Source of the DNA: an uncultured Balneolaceae bacterium
GTDB taxonomy: Bacteria; Bacteroidota; Rhodothermia; Balneolales; Balneolaceae
Length of the DNA stretch: 32,837 nt
Direction of reading: 5' to 3'
Assembly: GCA_937125285.1 (NCBI GenBank)
Contig: CAKZLH010000317.1
Coordinates: forward strand, 1-32,837
The translations under genes were made by a program, and so were the position numbers. The notes below the pieces were generated by a model that saw only the letters and a program-made list of their open reading frames with translations, had not been told where the DNA came from and ran no database searches. Position 1 is the first letter of the stretch; each line of letters opens with the position of its first letter. Shown piece by piece: positions 7,107 through 15,440 of this stretch.

Positions 7107-9416
7107 TTAGTTACTCCAGTTATTGTCCGACAAGAACAACTCGCCATGTTCTGGGGATAACCGCTCGGTTAAGTAGCGCATGCGAATTTTGTTGTAGTGC
7201 GCCCCATGAGCTCCACGAATACCATGTCGATTGTCGGGATAGAACATCACATCAAATATTTTGTCCTCTCTAATGAGCGCATCGATTAACATGATGCTAT
7301 TCTGAGGATGCACATTGTTGTCGGTTGATCCATGCACAATTAGCAAATCTCCTTTGAGTTCACTCGCATAGGTCATGGCAGAACCCACGTCATAGCCCTC
7401 CTTATTGGCCTGAGGAGTATTCATATAACGCTCGGTGTAAATGGTGTCGTAGCTTCTCCAATCGGTTACTGGAGCACCCGAAACTCCCACATGAAAGATA
7501 TTCGGATAGCGTAGCATAAGCATTGCCGTTGCATAACCTCCATAGGAGTGGCCGTATACCCCGACTCGTGAACCGTCGGCATAGGAACGCTCGGCAATAT
7601 GAGAAACAAAAGCCGCGTAATCATCAATTTCTAAGGTGCCTAATTTACCATAATGTAGAGTAGCAAAGTTTTTACCTCTATTGCCCGATCCACGATAATT
7701 GGCTCTAATTACGATGTATCCTAATTGAGCTAGTCTCTGATAACCATCGTTGGTTTTGTAGCCATTGGTTACATCCTGATAGGCAGGTCCACCGTAGAGG
7801 GGTAACAGTATTGGATAGTTTTTTGAAGGGTCAAAGTCTGCGGGTTTGTATACCAAGCCTACCAGATCCGTAACGCCGTCAGCAGCTTTGAAAATAACTT
7901 TTTCAGGTGCTGCTAGACCCTGAGCTTCTACCGCGCTTACGTCCATGGTTTGAAGACTACGCACTAGTGATCCATCGGCTTTATGTAAACTCGCCGCATA
8001 TGGGCGACTAAACGAAGAGGAACGAGAAACATAGTAGGTAGCGGCCTCATTCATAGAAATCATATAACGGCCGTCCGATTCAGAAAGGGTTTGAACATTT
8101 GCATCAAAATCGACGACATGAAAATACTCATCCAGTCCCATATCATGATAGGCAGTGAAATAGACCTTCTGGTTTTTCTCGTCAACACCCACAATAGATC
8201 CTAATGGGTTTTCTCCATCGGTTAACTGACGCACCAAATTCCCATTGAAATTATACAGATATAACTGATTGTATCCCGTTTGCTCTGACGTCCATAGAAA
8301 GTGCTCACCATCGGCTAACTGAATAAAATTATCGTGCAAATTGATGTAGGCGTCTTCTCGCTCCTCAAAAATGGTTCGAACTTCGCCTTCGGCTAAACTG
8401 TAGGACAAAAACTCCAATTCATTTTGCTGACGGTTCAATCTACGGAAGGTCAACTCTTGGGAATTATTTCTCCAGATAGGTCGCACAATGTAGGTGTCGG
8501 GGCTGCTATTGGTAGGAATCTGATCAATTTCTCCAGTCTCGATATCCACGATAAATAGATTAACCGTTGGATTTGGCTCTCCAGCCTTAGGGTAACGCAT
8601 GAGTTCGAGTCCCGTCTCAAACTCTAACTCATGAATAATCGGATATTGATAAACATCTGTCTCGTTATACTGTAAGTAGGCGATTTTTTTATTATCTGGA
8701 GAGAACCAGTAGGCTTCTCTTTGACTAAATTCTTCCGGATATACCCAACTCGGACGACCATTCATCTGTTCCTCACTTCCATAGGTAAGACGCTTCTCTT
8801 CCTTGGTCTGAGTATTGACCAAGTAGATATCATAGCCTTTAACATGCGCAAACCATCGATAATCATGAGAATACGTACCATTCCAAAGCTGCGATCGCTC
8901 CATGCTTCGCATGAGTTCATCGGTATACTGAGCGCGCTCAACTTCTTGCTTGTATAGACCTCGTAACTCAAGAGAACTTAAATCGAATACATGATCTTGT
9001 TCTTGGTATACAAAGAAGATGGAGGAATTATCCATTACATAATCAAAACTGCCAAATGGAATTGCATTGAGCTCGACATCGTGAAGTTCTTCTAGCCCTT
9101 TGAGTAAAGCTCTTTTTTGGCGATTGGTAAACAGCTCAGTCCGTTTTTGGCTTTCAGGATCTACCTTATAGTATTCGGTTCCACCTTCTACCTGCTCTCG
9201 TTCCATATAACCGAGATCTCCAGGTAGCCATTGGATATTTGCAGATCCTTCATAACTAACGAAACCAGGAGTACCCATGGCTTGGTATAAGTCGTAGCCT
9301 CGCAACACTTCCTGCGCCTTTGCTGGCTGATAAGCAATTGATGTAAAGACTACTGCCCATAATAGTATAGGCATGAACGCTAAGTTGAATCGTTTGAAAG
9401 AGGTATGGGTTTTCAT
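7107..9416 (-). CDS. Secreted S9 family dipeptidyl peptidase (DPP-IV-like)
   Basis: A 769-residue serine peptidase that removes X-Pro or similar dipeptides from peptide N-termini in the periplasm. A signal peptide (about 1-34, ending AKA before Gln) is followed by a DPP-IV-type N-terminal beta-propeller. The propeller carries a double Glu (E228, E229) in WVYPEEF, matching the pair that holds the substrate amino group in DPP-IV. The C-terminal alpha/beta hydrolase domain has S624 in GHSYGG, D699 in STDN and H731 in NRHG, a complete triad. Length and domain order are normal for the family. It is followed downstream by the PhoH gene on the other strand, and upstream by murI on the same strand with a 114-base gap. 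Two direct repeats lie just upstream of its start. Confidence 0.94.
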   Translation of the reverse strand: MKTHTSFKRFNLAFMPILLWAVVFTSIAYQPAKAQEVLRGYDLYQAMGTPGFVSYEGSANIQWLPGDLGYMEREQVEGGTEYYKVDPESQKRTELFTNRQKRALLKGLEELHDVELNAIPFGSFDYVMDNSSIFFVYQEQDHVFDLSSLELRGLYKQEVERAQYTDELMRSMERSQLWNGTYSHDYRWFAHVKGYDIYLVNTQTKEEKRLTYGSEEQMNGRPSWVYPEEFSQREAYWFSPDNKKIAYLQYNETDVYQYPIIHELEFETGLELMRYPKAGEPNPTVNLFIVDIETGEIDQIPTNSSPDTYIVRPIWRNNSQELTFRRLNRQQNELEFLSYSLAEGEVRTIFEEREDAYINLHDNFIQLADGEHFLWTSEQTGYNQLYLYNFNGNLVRQLTDGENPLGSIVGVDEKNQKVYFTAYHDMGLDEYFHVVDFDANVQTLSESDGRYMISMNEAATYYVSRSSSFSRPYAASLHKADGSLVRSLQTMDVSAVEAQGLAAPEKVIFKAADGVTDLVGLVYKPADFDPSKNYPILLPLYGGPAYQDVTNGYKTNDGYQRLAQLGYIVIRANYRGSGNRGKNFATLHYGKLGTLEIDDYAAFVSHIAERSYADGSRVGVYGHSYGGYATAMLMLRYPNIFHVGVSGAPVTDWRSYDTIYTERYMNTPQANKEGYDVGSAMTYASELKGDLLIVHGSTDNNVHPQNSIMLIDALIREDKIFDVMFYPDNRHGIRGAHGAHYNKIRMRYLTERLSPEHGELFLSDNNWSN

Positions 9417-9435
9417 AGGAATAGATGTTTGCGCA

Positions 9436-9468
9436 ATTCTATGTTGAATGTCTGATTCTAAGTTGAAT
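9436..9468 (-). promoter_or_regulatory. Pair of 14-bp direct repeats upstream of the DPP-IV gene
   Basis: ATTCTA(T/A)GTTGAAT occurs at 9436-9449 and 9455-9468, with 13 of 14 bases identical and a period of 19. Each copy has ATTC...GAAT ends in inverted orientation. They lie 20-52 bases before the ATG of the S9 peptidase gene, a place suited to a regulator binding site. No regulator can be named. Confidence 0.4.
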
Positions 9469-9530
9469 TTCTTAACTAGGTTTAAAGTAAATAAAGCTAA
9501 AGGATAAACGTGTAAAAGCTTTCAAAAAAG

Positions 9531-10346
9531 CTACGTCCAATCCCGCACAATCTCAATGTGGGAAAGCTCATGACCCAAAAAGCGTTCTGCTAGCTCCTGA
9601 AATCGTTGGGGGCGATCGCTTACATAACAACTAAAACTTCCCCCTTGGTTATTGCATCCATCCTGATGCTCCAAATAATCTTTGGCCGTTCGAGCAATTG
9701 ATACCGCCGAGTCAATAATGAGGGTTTCTTTGGAGCTAAGCAGCTCAGATATAAGTGGTTTAAACAATGGGTAATGCGTACAACCCAATATGATAGCATC
9801 CAAGGACTGATCCTGGAAAGCTTGAAGATAATGCTCTAGGGTCAATCGTGCGACGGCGTGATCAATCCATCCTTCCTCTGCCAAGGGCACCAATAAGGGA
9901 CAGGCTTCCTGAACTACCTGTATCTGAGAATAGGTAGACTCTAGGGCTTTTTTATAGGCCTCGGAACGAACCGTTGCCAAGGTTCCTATTACCCCTACCG
10001 TAGGTTCGGACACTCTGAGCTCCTCTTTAATGGTTTGCACCCCTGAGCTTATTACATCCAAAACAGGCACCTCGCCAGCCAGTCGTACTACATCCTCTTT
10101 TGCAGAAGCCGATACGGTATTGCAGGCAATAAGAATCATTTTGACGCCCTTGTCTAAAAGAAACTGGGTAATTTCCATCGCATACATTCGCACCGTTTCT
10201 TCCGACTTGATACCGTAAGGCACCCTTGCGGTGTCTCCAAAATAGATAATATCCTCGTGTGGAAGAGCCTCTTTAACCGCTTTAGCAACAGTCAGCCCTC
10301 CAATACCGGAGTCGAAAATTCCAATGGGTCGCTTTTGATTATTCAA
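9531..10346 (-). CDS. murI: Glutamate racemase
   Basis: A 271-residue cytoplasmic racemase that interconverts L- and D-glutamate, supplying D-Glu for peptidoglycan. Motifs fit the family: FDSGIGGLTV (D12, S13 near the N-terminus), the first catalytic cysteine C75 in IACNT and the second, C189, in LGCTHYPL, followed by H191. Length is typical. The start is a TTG at 10346-10344; no in-frame ATG is available between it and the divergent receptor gene, and the family-conserved N-terminus begins at once. It lies upstream of the S9 peptidase gene on the same strand. Confidence 0.96.
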   Translation of the reverse strand: MNNQKRPIGIFDSGIGGLTVAKAVKEALPHEDIIYFGDTARVPYGIKSEETVRMYAMEITQFLLDKGVKMILIACNTVSASAKEDVVRLAGEVPVLDVISSGVQTIKEELRVSEPTVGVIGTLATVRSEAYKKALESTYSQIQVVQEACPLLVPLAEEGWIDHAVARLTLEHYLQAFQDQSLDAIILGCTHYPLFKPLISELLSSKETLIIDSAVSIARTAKDYLEHQDGCNNQGGSFSCYVSDRPQRFQELAERFLGHELSHIEIVRDWT

Positions 10347-10415
10347 TTCGCTGAATGATTTTTTGATATCAGATGTATGGGAATGTATGATTTTATTTGC
10401 GCTATATTCAATCTT

Positions 10416-12596
10416 ATGATCATGAGATTTATTCGATGTGTCCTCCCCGCTCTGTTATTGGCGTATATTAGCCTTTTTAGCGTACCGACTTGGGCAAAAG
10501 CAACCCTTGTTAACAAGCCCTCTTACAGCCCATCAGATACCACTGATCTTGCATTAGATCTGGATGAAGTGGTCGTCGTCGGGTACTTAAATAGCCGAAA
10601 TCTACTCCAAATACCCGCAGCTATACAGAGCATTGACCCGATGGATTTCAACCGATTCGACAGTCACTCACTTCGGAATGTGTTAAACACGGTATCTGGT
10701 CTTCGATTCGAAGAGCGGGCGCCGGCAAGCTATAGATTATCGGTTCGAGGAAGTTCTTTGCGCTCCCCATTTGGCATTCGAAACATAAAAATATATTGGA
10801 ATGATTTTCCACTTACAGAACCCACTGGTAGCGCCTTTTTAAATCTCTTGGACCCTATTCAGTTTTCTGAAGCTGAGGTGTTAAAAGGACCATCGGGGAG
10901 TATTTTTGGCGCAGGTAATGGAGGAGCAATACTCTTTCGCAGTTTTCCACTTCTATCACCGACTAAAGGGAAGAGCGGGATGGTTCAAACCGAGAAAAAA
11001 TGGGCGCGAACCCAATGGAGTCAGCAATTAGAAGGTGGGGCGTTTGGCCGTAGAATAGCGAATTCTCGTTTTCTCATGGAATCCGCCGATGTTCAGGTAG
11101 GGCTTAACTGGGCCAATTCGTCACTGGATGGATATCGGGAGCAATCGGCTATGGATCGATCGGTGATGGAGCTCAGCCTACGGGTACGTGATGCCTCTAC
11201 CAAGCATCTTATTTCGGCACATATGATGCATAGCAAGCTAGATTATGAAATCCCTGGCGGGTTAAACTTAAGTCAGTTTCAAGAGAACCCTAGGCAAGCA
11301 AGGCCAGGTAATCGATTCGTTCAGGGAAGTGTGGAGTCCGATGCCGGGATTCTACAAAATGCGATCATTGGGGGCATGCATTGGGATTGGGAAATGAATG
11401 GTGAATGGAGCCAAAAGATTTCAATTTTTGGGCAGGCGAGTGACTTTGAAAATCCTTTCAATTTGGATTACAAAATAGATCAGCGCATTAGCGGTGGTAT
11501 GCGTGGTATTTGGACCTGGCAAAATCGGGAATCAGATCCGGATATTAGATGGAATTCCGGTTTTGAAGTGCATCAGGCCTCCTACGCAGCTCGGAATTAT
11601 GGGAACATTGGAGGGCAGGTGGATACCTTGAATTTTGATGATCAGATAGAGGTGGACCAACGGCTCTTTTTTAGTTCTTTGGACTGGCATTTCGCACCCA
11701 ATTTGAGCCTTCAAATATCACAGAGTTTTAATGCACTTAGCTATGATATCACCCGGTTGTCCGCCGCTTTCGGCTATGGCCCAATCGGCGCAATATCTCG
11801 TGATTTCAAGCTTCAATGGGTGCCTAGGGTTGGGCTTAATTATGAGTTTAATTCAAATGCGTCTACCTATTTGAGCTTAGCTCGCGGCTTTTCCCCTCCC
11901 ACCCTCGAAGAAATACGCACCAACGAAGGTTCTGTGAATTCCGAGCTTGAAGCCGAAGTGGGAACTAATATTGAATGGGGTTTCCGAGGATATTTCTGGA
12001 ATCAAGGCTGGTTTGTAGATGCTAGTTTCTTCTATTTCTGGTTGAAGGAAGCCATTGTACAGCAACAAACCGAACGTGGAACACTTGTTTTTGAAAATGC
12101 TGGGAGTACGATTCAACCCGGGTTGGAACTTCGGCTAAATGGAACGCTTTGGACCTCTGAGTCAAGTAATTGGGGGCTGAATTATTCGGCCGCTGGAAAT
12201 TATTATCCATTCGAATTTAACCGTTACCGTTCGGCAGATGGTGTGTTTGATGGCAATGAGCTAACCGGTGTTCCTAAAACACAAGTGTATCAGCAGGTTC
12301 GCCTCGAGGGGTCTATTGGACTAAGTGCTAGCTTGACGCACGAGTTTCAGTCTTCCTTACCTCTGGACGATGAAAATTCCGTTTTTACAGACGCCCATCA
12401 TGTGTTCAATGGCCAATTAGCTTGGACCCACCGGTGGGGACCTAGACTAGAAACCAAAGCATATATGAGTGTGGAGAATATAACCGATACCTCCTACAGC
12501 TTAGGCTATGACACCAATGCATTTGGTGGGCGATATTATCAACCTGCACCCAAAAGATACGCCTACGGCGGTATCCGCCTTAGTTGGGATTTGTAA
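10416..12596 (+). CDS. TonB-dependent outer-membrane receptor
   Basis: A receptor that takes up a ligand (siderophore, haem, cobalamin or similar) across the outer membrane using TonB energy. After a signal peptide ending near PTWA there is a DEVVVVG segment typical of TonB-box regions. A plug domain follows, with LSVRGSSLRSPFGIRNIKIYWND and EVLKGPSGSIFGAGNGGAI as its hallmark stretches, then a beta-barrel of roughly 500 residues. No N-terminal carboxypeptidase-like domain is present. The ATG at 10416 (or 10422) is preferred over 10377. The later start gives a standard signal peptide and leaves about 70 bases for the divergent murI and receptor promoters. The ligand cannot be inferred; no SusD, siderophore or metal gene is adjacent. 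Its stop codon is one base from that of the convergent lipoprotein gene. Confidence 0.92.
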   Translation: MIMRFIRCVLPALLLAYISLFSVPTWAKATLVNKPSYSPSDTTDLALDLDEVVVVGYLNSRNLLQIPAAIQSIDPMDFNRFDSHSLRNVLNTVSGLRFEERAPASYRLSVRGSSLRSPFGIRNIKIYWNDFPLTEPTGSAFLNLLDPIQFSEAEVLKGPSGSIFGAGNGGAILFRSFPLLSPTKGKSGMVQTEKKWARTQWSQQLEGGAFGRRIANSRFLMESADVQVGLNWANSSLDGYREQSAMDRSVMELSLRVRDASTKHLISAHMMHSKLDYEIPGGLNLSQFQENPRQARPGNRFVQGSVESDAGILQNAIIGGMHWDWEMNGEWSQKISIFGQASDFENPFNLDYKIDQRISGGMRGIWTWQNRESDPDIRWNSGFEVHQASYAARNYGNIGGQVDTLNFDDQIEVDQRLFFSSLDWHFAPNLSLQISQSFNALSYDITRLSAAFGYGPIGAISRDFKLQWVPRVGLNYEFNSNASTYLSLARGFSPPTLEEIRTNEGSVNSELEAEVGTNIEWGFRGYFWNQGWFVDASFFYFWLKEAIVQQQTERGTLVFENAGSTIQPGLELRLNGTLWTSESSNWGLNYSAAGNYYPFEFNRYRSADGVFDGNELTGVPKTQVYQQVRLEGSIGLSASLTHEFQSSLPLDDENSVFTDAHHVFNGQLAWTHRWGPRLETKAYMSVENITDTSYSLGYDTNAFGGRYYQPAPKRYAYGGIRLSWDL

Positions 12597-12597
12597 C

Positions 12598-15246
12598 TTA
12601 ATTATCCTGTCGTTGATTAATCGTCCAGCAGCGTAAGCCATCTCGAGTTAATGCTACCAATTCTTGCCTACCATCGCTATTTAAATCAGCAAACATTGGG
12701 TACCTCATAGAAGCAGTAGGAAGCTCGAAAAGCCGCTCGCCATTTACCAGGGTCCAAGCAAATAAACGCCCGAAAGAACCGGAAATGCCTACATCTAGAT
12801 TTCGATCGGCATCAATATCCAAAATACTCAGCGAAGACTCAGGGGTAGCCGCCTGTCCCATAGCATAACTGGCGATGAATGCGGGTTGATCATTATATAA
12901 AAATATGCTTCCATTGCCACTGACCATCGCAAAAATATCACTTCTGTAAAAACCAGAACTATCGCGTAACAGCACTGAAGGGCGTTGGTCCAAGGACAGT
13001 AGAGGCGTGGAGCTCACAGAAATCGATCTAAGCTGCAAAGAGTCTACTTGCTCGGTTGTATCTAGAGCCATGACCCCAATGGGGGAACTAAGGGTGTCGC
13101 TCCATACCGGATTTGTTGCAATGGCATACCACTGCCCATCCGCGGCCACCCCTCTCCATTCCTCTTTCACAATCAATGGATCCGAGCTTATCGGCGCCGG
13201 TAAAAACATAGGGTACCCTTCCTTGGCCAGACCATATCTGTTCCATGCATGCACACTGTTTTCCGCGTGGGCAACTATCATCCATTCTCCTTCCCACTGC
13301 GTATGCAGGATTTTAGAACGTATGGGGGCATTTAATTTCTGTGGCCATCCTCGAACATTTTGCCCCCGTCCGTCTAACACATGAATATTTCGAGCCGCCG
13401 TGCCAACCACCAGTTCAGGTATTCCATTACGCATAACATCTGTAACCAACAAAGGAGTGGTTATTTCTTCCCCTAGTTCAAGCGGAAATTGCGGTAGCAA
13501 TCCACCATTCGTATTCCAGGCATATATCTTGGTACCTGCCGCCTGCATTACTATTGACTGTCCATTTCCGTACCAATCATAAACCAATGGACTTCCCACA
13601 GGTAAATCTTCTCCAGTTTGAACCCGAAAAACTTCGGTCCCATCAAATGCTATTCCCACCACATCACCATTGGTGGTGGTGGCGAGTATCTCTTTGGTTG
13701 AGTTACCAACTAAATTTATGGCCGTTGGTGTGGCTACTAATGAATCCGCATCCAAAGGCCATACCCATAATTCTTCATAGGGTTGAATTTGTCCTTCTTT
13801 GGTAAAACTGTTAAAACTAAAGCGAAGTTTGGAAGACTGGGGGACTCGCTGGAACTGAATCATGGCTCCGTCAAAGCCCTGTACCAATGGCTCCAATGGT
13901 GCATCGGGCATCAGCATCGGCTGTAAAAACTGAAGAAAGTCGTTGGATGAAAACCAAACTAAAGCACTTCTTTCATCCCACCCGTTATCCAATAGTTGCC
14001 GATACGTTTCGTCATAATACATGACTCGTCTTCGACGTCTATCCGCCTCAACGCTTTCCACCAAACCCTTGCGAGTGGCCATAACGATGACTTGCCCAGA
14101 AATACTTAGGTAGTAATCTTGAAATGGGGCAAGTGAAGCCCCTAAGAGCTCTCTAATCAACTCACTTTGCACGTAATAACTCTCATCTACTTTTCGCACC
14201 CAGCCAAGTTCCGACCATGATTCCAAAAGATTTTCCACGACCCGCGTCGATGACATGGCTCGCATAAATAAAAACTCACCACTACTGGCTACACCTGATT
14301 CGGCATAACTCACAGCCGCAAATGCTTCACCAATAGCAAGGGCAAAATTTCTAAAGCTTTCAGGGTCTGAAACCAAAGCCGAATCCAACGATGAACGACC
14401 AGCAATACGCGGATTGGGTGCGGTTCGAACGGGTGCATGCATAATAGCAAAAGCCGCCGCATTGGATGCAATATATCGATCTAAATCCAAGCTTTGATTG
14501 CTGTAACTCAAAGCCTTTACCAATGGAGATGCAGCTGTATCTACTACGTTTACCTGCCCCTCTAGGCTTATCATACCGGAGGCTGGGTCTACTGAACTTC
14601 GAATATTCACCGCTGTTAAACCATTACTCTTGTCTTGTAAACTAGGTCGATATCGTATTTGAAAATATTGGTCTGCCCAATCATCTATATTTTCAAGCGC
14701 CAACCATTGCTGACCTGGAGTAATGGTATTGGGAATTTTAACGCGAGGGCTTGTTGCCTGATGGCTCATGATCGCTTTTTCAACTATACCTGAATAGGAA
14801 GATAGAATCAGGTTTTGTTGAATTTGCGCCGCATATAAGATACCTGAAGGCGTAATTAGCCTATGGACTACATTTCCCCGGAATTGGTAGGTATTCTGGC
14901 TCAGTGGCTCATAGAATAAGGGCGCCCACTCACTTATATCTTCATCCACTTCTAGCAGCCATAGGGTACTATTTTGAGTGGAAGTAGCGGGCAAAATAGC
15001 CAAAGCTTTTAGATTTAGGGGACGCTCAAGGACTCTCTGAAGATCACTCACCGATTGAAGAGGGAAGTTCGAAATGTCGCTAATTTTATTGGTATAGGCT
15101 TGTTGAGAGAATTCAGCTAAGGATTGATTTTCGGGCACCGATACAAGCCATCGAGTATCCTCTGGTAGGTACGATGTCCATGAGTCTTCTGATCCTCCAG
15201 AACAACTCATTACAATGAGCGAAAGTACTCCGATCCAAAAGCGCAT
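12598..15246 (-). CDS. Large lipoprotein with C-terminal beta-propeller-like domain
   Basis: An 882-residue protein of unknown function. It begins with a hydrophobic segment and a relaxed lipobox, IVMSC, with the lipidated cysteine at C15. The following SGGSEDS is acidic enough to suit surface export signals seen in Bacteroidota. Residues about 20-470 are not recognised; the SYLPEDT opening and the repeated references to per-object values resemble DUF3352-type proteins only weakly. From about residue 480 there are repeating blade-like segments (for example KEILATTTNGDVVGI, PELVVGTAARNIHVLDGRG, DGRQELVALTRDG). These fit an FG-GAP/PQQ-like beta-propeller and include calcium-loop-like DIDADRNLD and DLNSDGRQE. 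It is probably anchored to the outer membrane and binds a partner or polymer. It is a single-gene unit, divergent from the BatA-like gene across a 194-base gap. Confidence 0.85.
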   Translation of the reverse strand: MRFWIGVLSLIVMSCSGGSEDSWTSYLPEDTRWLVSVPENQSLAEFSQQAYTNKISDISNFPLQSVSDLQRVLERPLNLKALAILPATSTQNSTLWLLEVDEDISEWAPLFYEPLSQNTYQFRGNVVHRLITPSGILYAAQIQQNLILSSYSGIVEKAIMSHQATSPRVKIPNTITPGQQWLALENIDDWADQYFQIRYRPSLQDKSNGLTAVNIRSSVDPASGMISLEGQVNVVDTAASPLVKALSYSNQSLDLDRYIASNAAAFAIMHAPVRTAPNPRIAGRSSLDSALVSDPESFRNFALAIGEAFAAVSYAESGVASSGEFLFMRAMSSTRVVENLLESWSELGWVRKVDESYYVQSELIRELLGASLAPFQDYYLSISGQVIVMATRKGLVESVEADRRRRRVMYYDETYRQLLDNGWDERSALVWFSSNDFLQFLQPMLMPDAPLEPLVQGFDGAMIQFQRVPQSSKLRFSFNSFTKEGQIQPYEELWVWPLDADSLVATPTAINLVGNSTKEILATTTNGDVVGIAFDGTEVFRVQTGEDLPVGSPLVYDWYGNGQSIVMQAAGTKIYAWNTNGGLLPQFPLELGEEITTPLLVTDVMRNGIPELVVGTAARNIHVLDGRGQNVRGWPQKLNAPIRSKILHTQWEGEWMIVAHAENSVHAWNRYGLAKEGYPMFLPAPISSDPLIVKEEWRGVAADGQWYAIATNPVWSDTLSSPIGVMALDTTEQVDSLQLRSISVSSTPLLSLDQRPSVLLRDSSGFYRSDIFAMVSGNGSIFLYNDQPAFIASYAMGQAATPESSLSILDIDADRNLDVGISGSFGRLFAWTLVNGERLFELPTASMRYPMFADLNSDGRQELVALTRDGLRCWTINQRQDN

Positions 15247-15440
15247 ATATCTTACCTACCTTTCTATGTTATTCTATGATATAAAACGGTTAATTTGTGA
15301 TATTAGACAATCCTTTTCTGTATTATTGATAACAGTTGGGACTCTACCATCATTTTCCATAGTCGTAAGATACAAATCGAAATCTTTGTAGTATGACCTG
15401 GAATGTTATCACCCTCTAAACATAAGGTATTTTATTGTAA
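15247..15440. promoter_or_regulatory. Divergent 194-base intergenic region, longest gap in the window
   Basis: It separates the starts of the beta-propeller lipoprotein (minus) and the BatA-like gene (plus), so it must hold both promoters. It contains a short repeat TTCTATG at 15262-15268 and 15272-15278. An AATCTTTG at 15381-15388 differs by one base from the TAnnTTTG box. I see no hairpin, RNA gene or small ORF in it. Confidence 0.4.

Noticed and set aside
13660-13685. Run of GGT/GGTGG repeats
   Set aside because: It encodes ordinary residues in the lipoprotein gene and is too short for a microsatellite or G-quadruplex claim.
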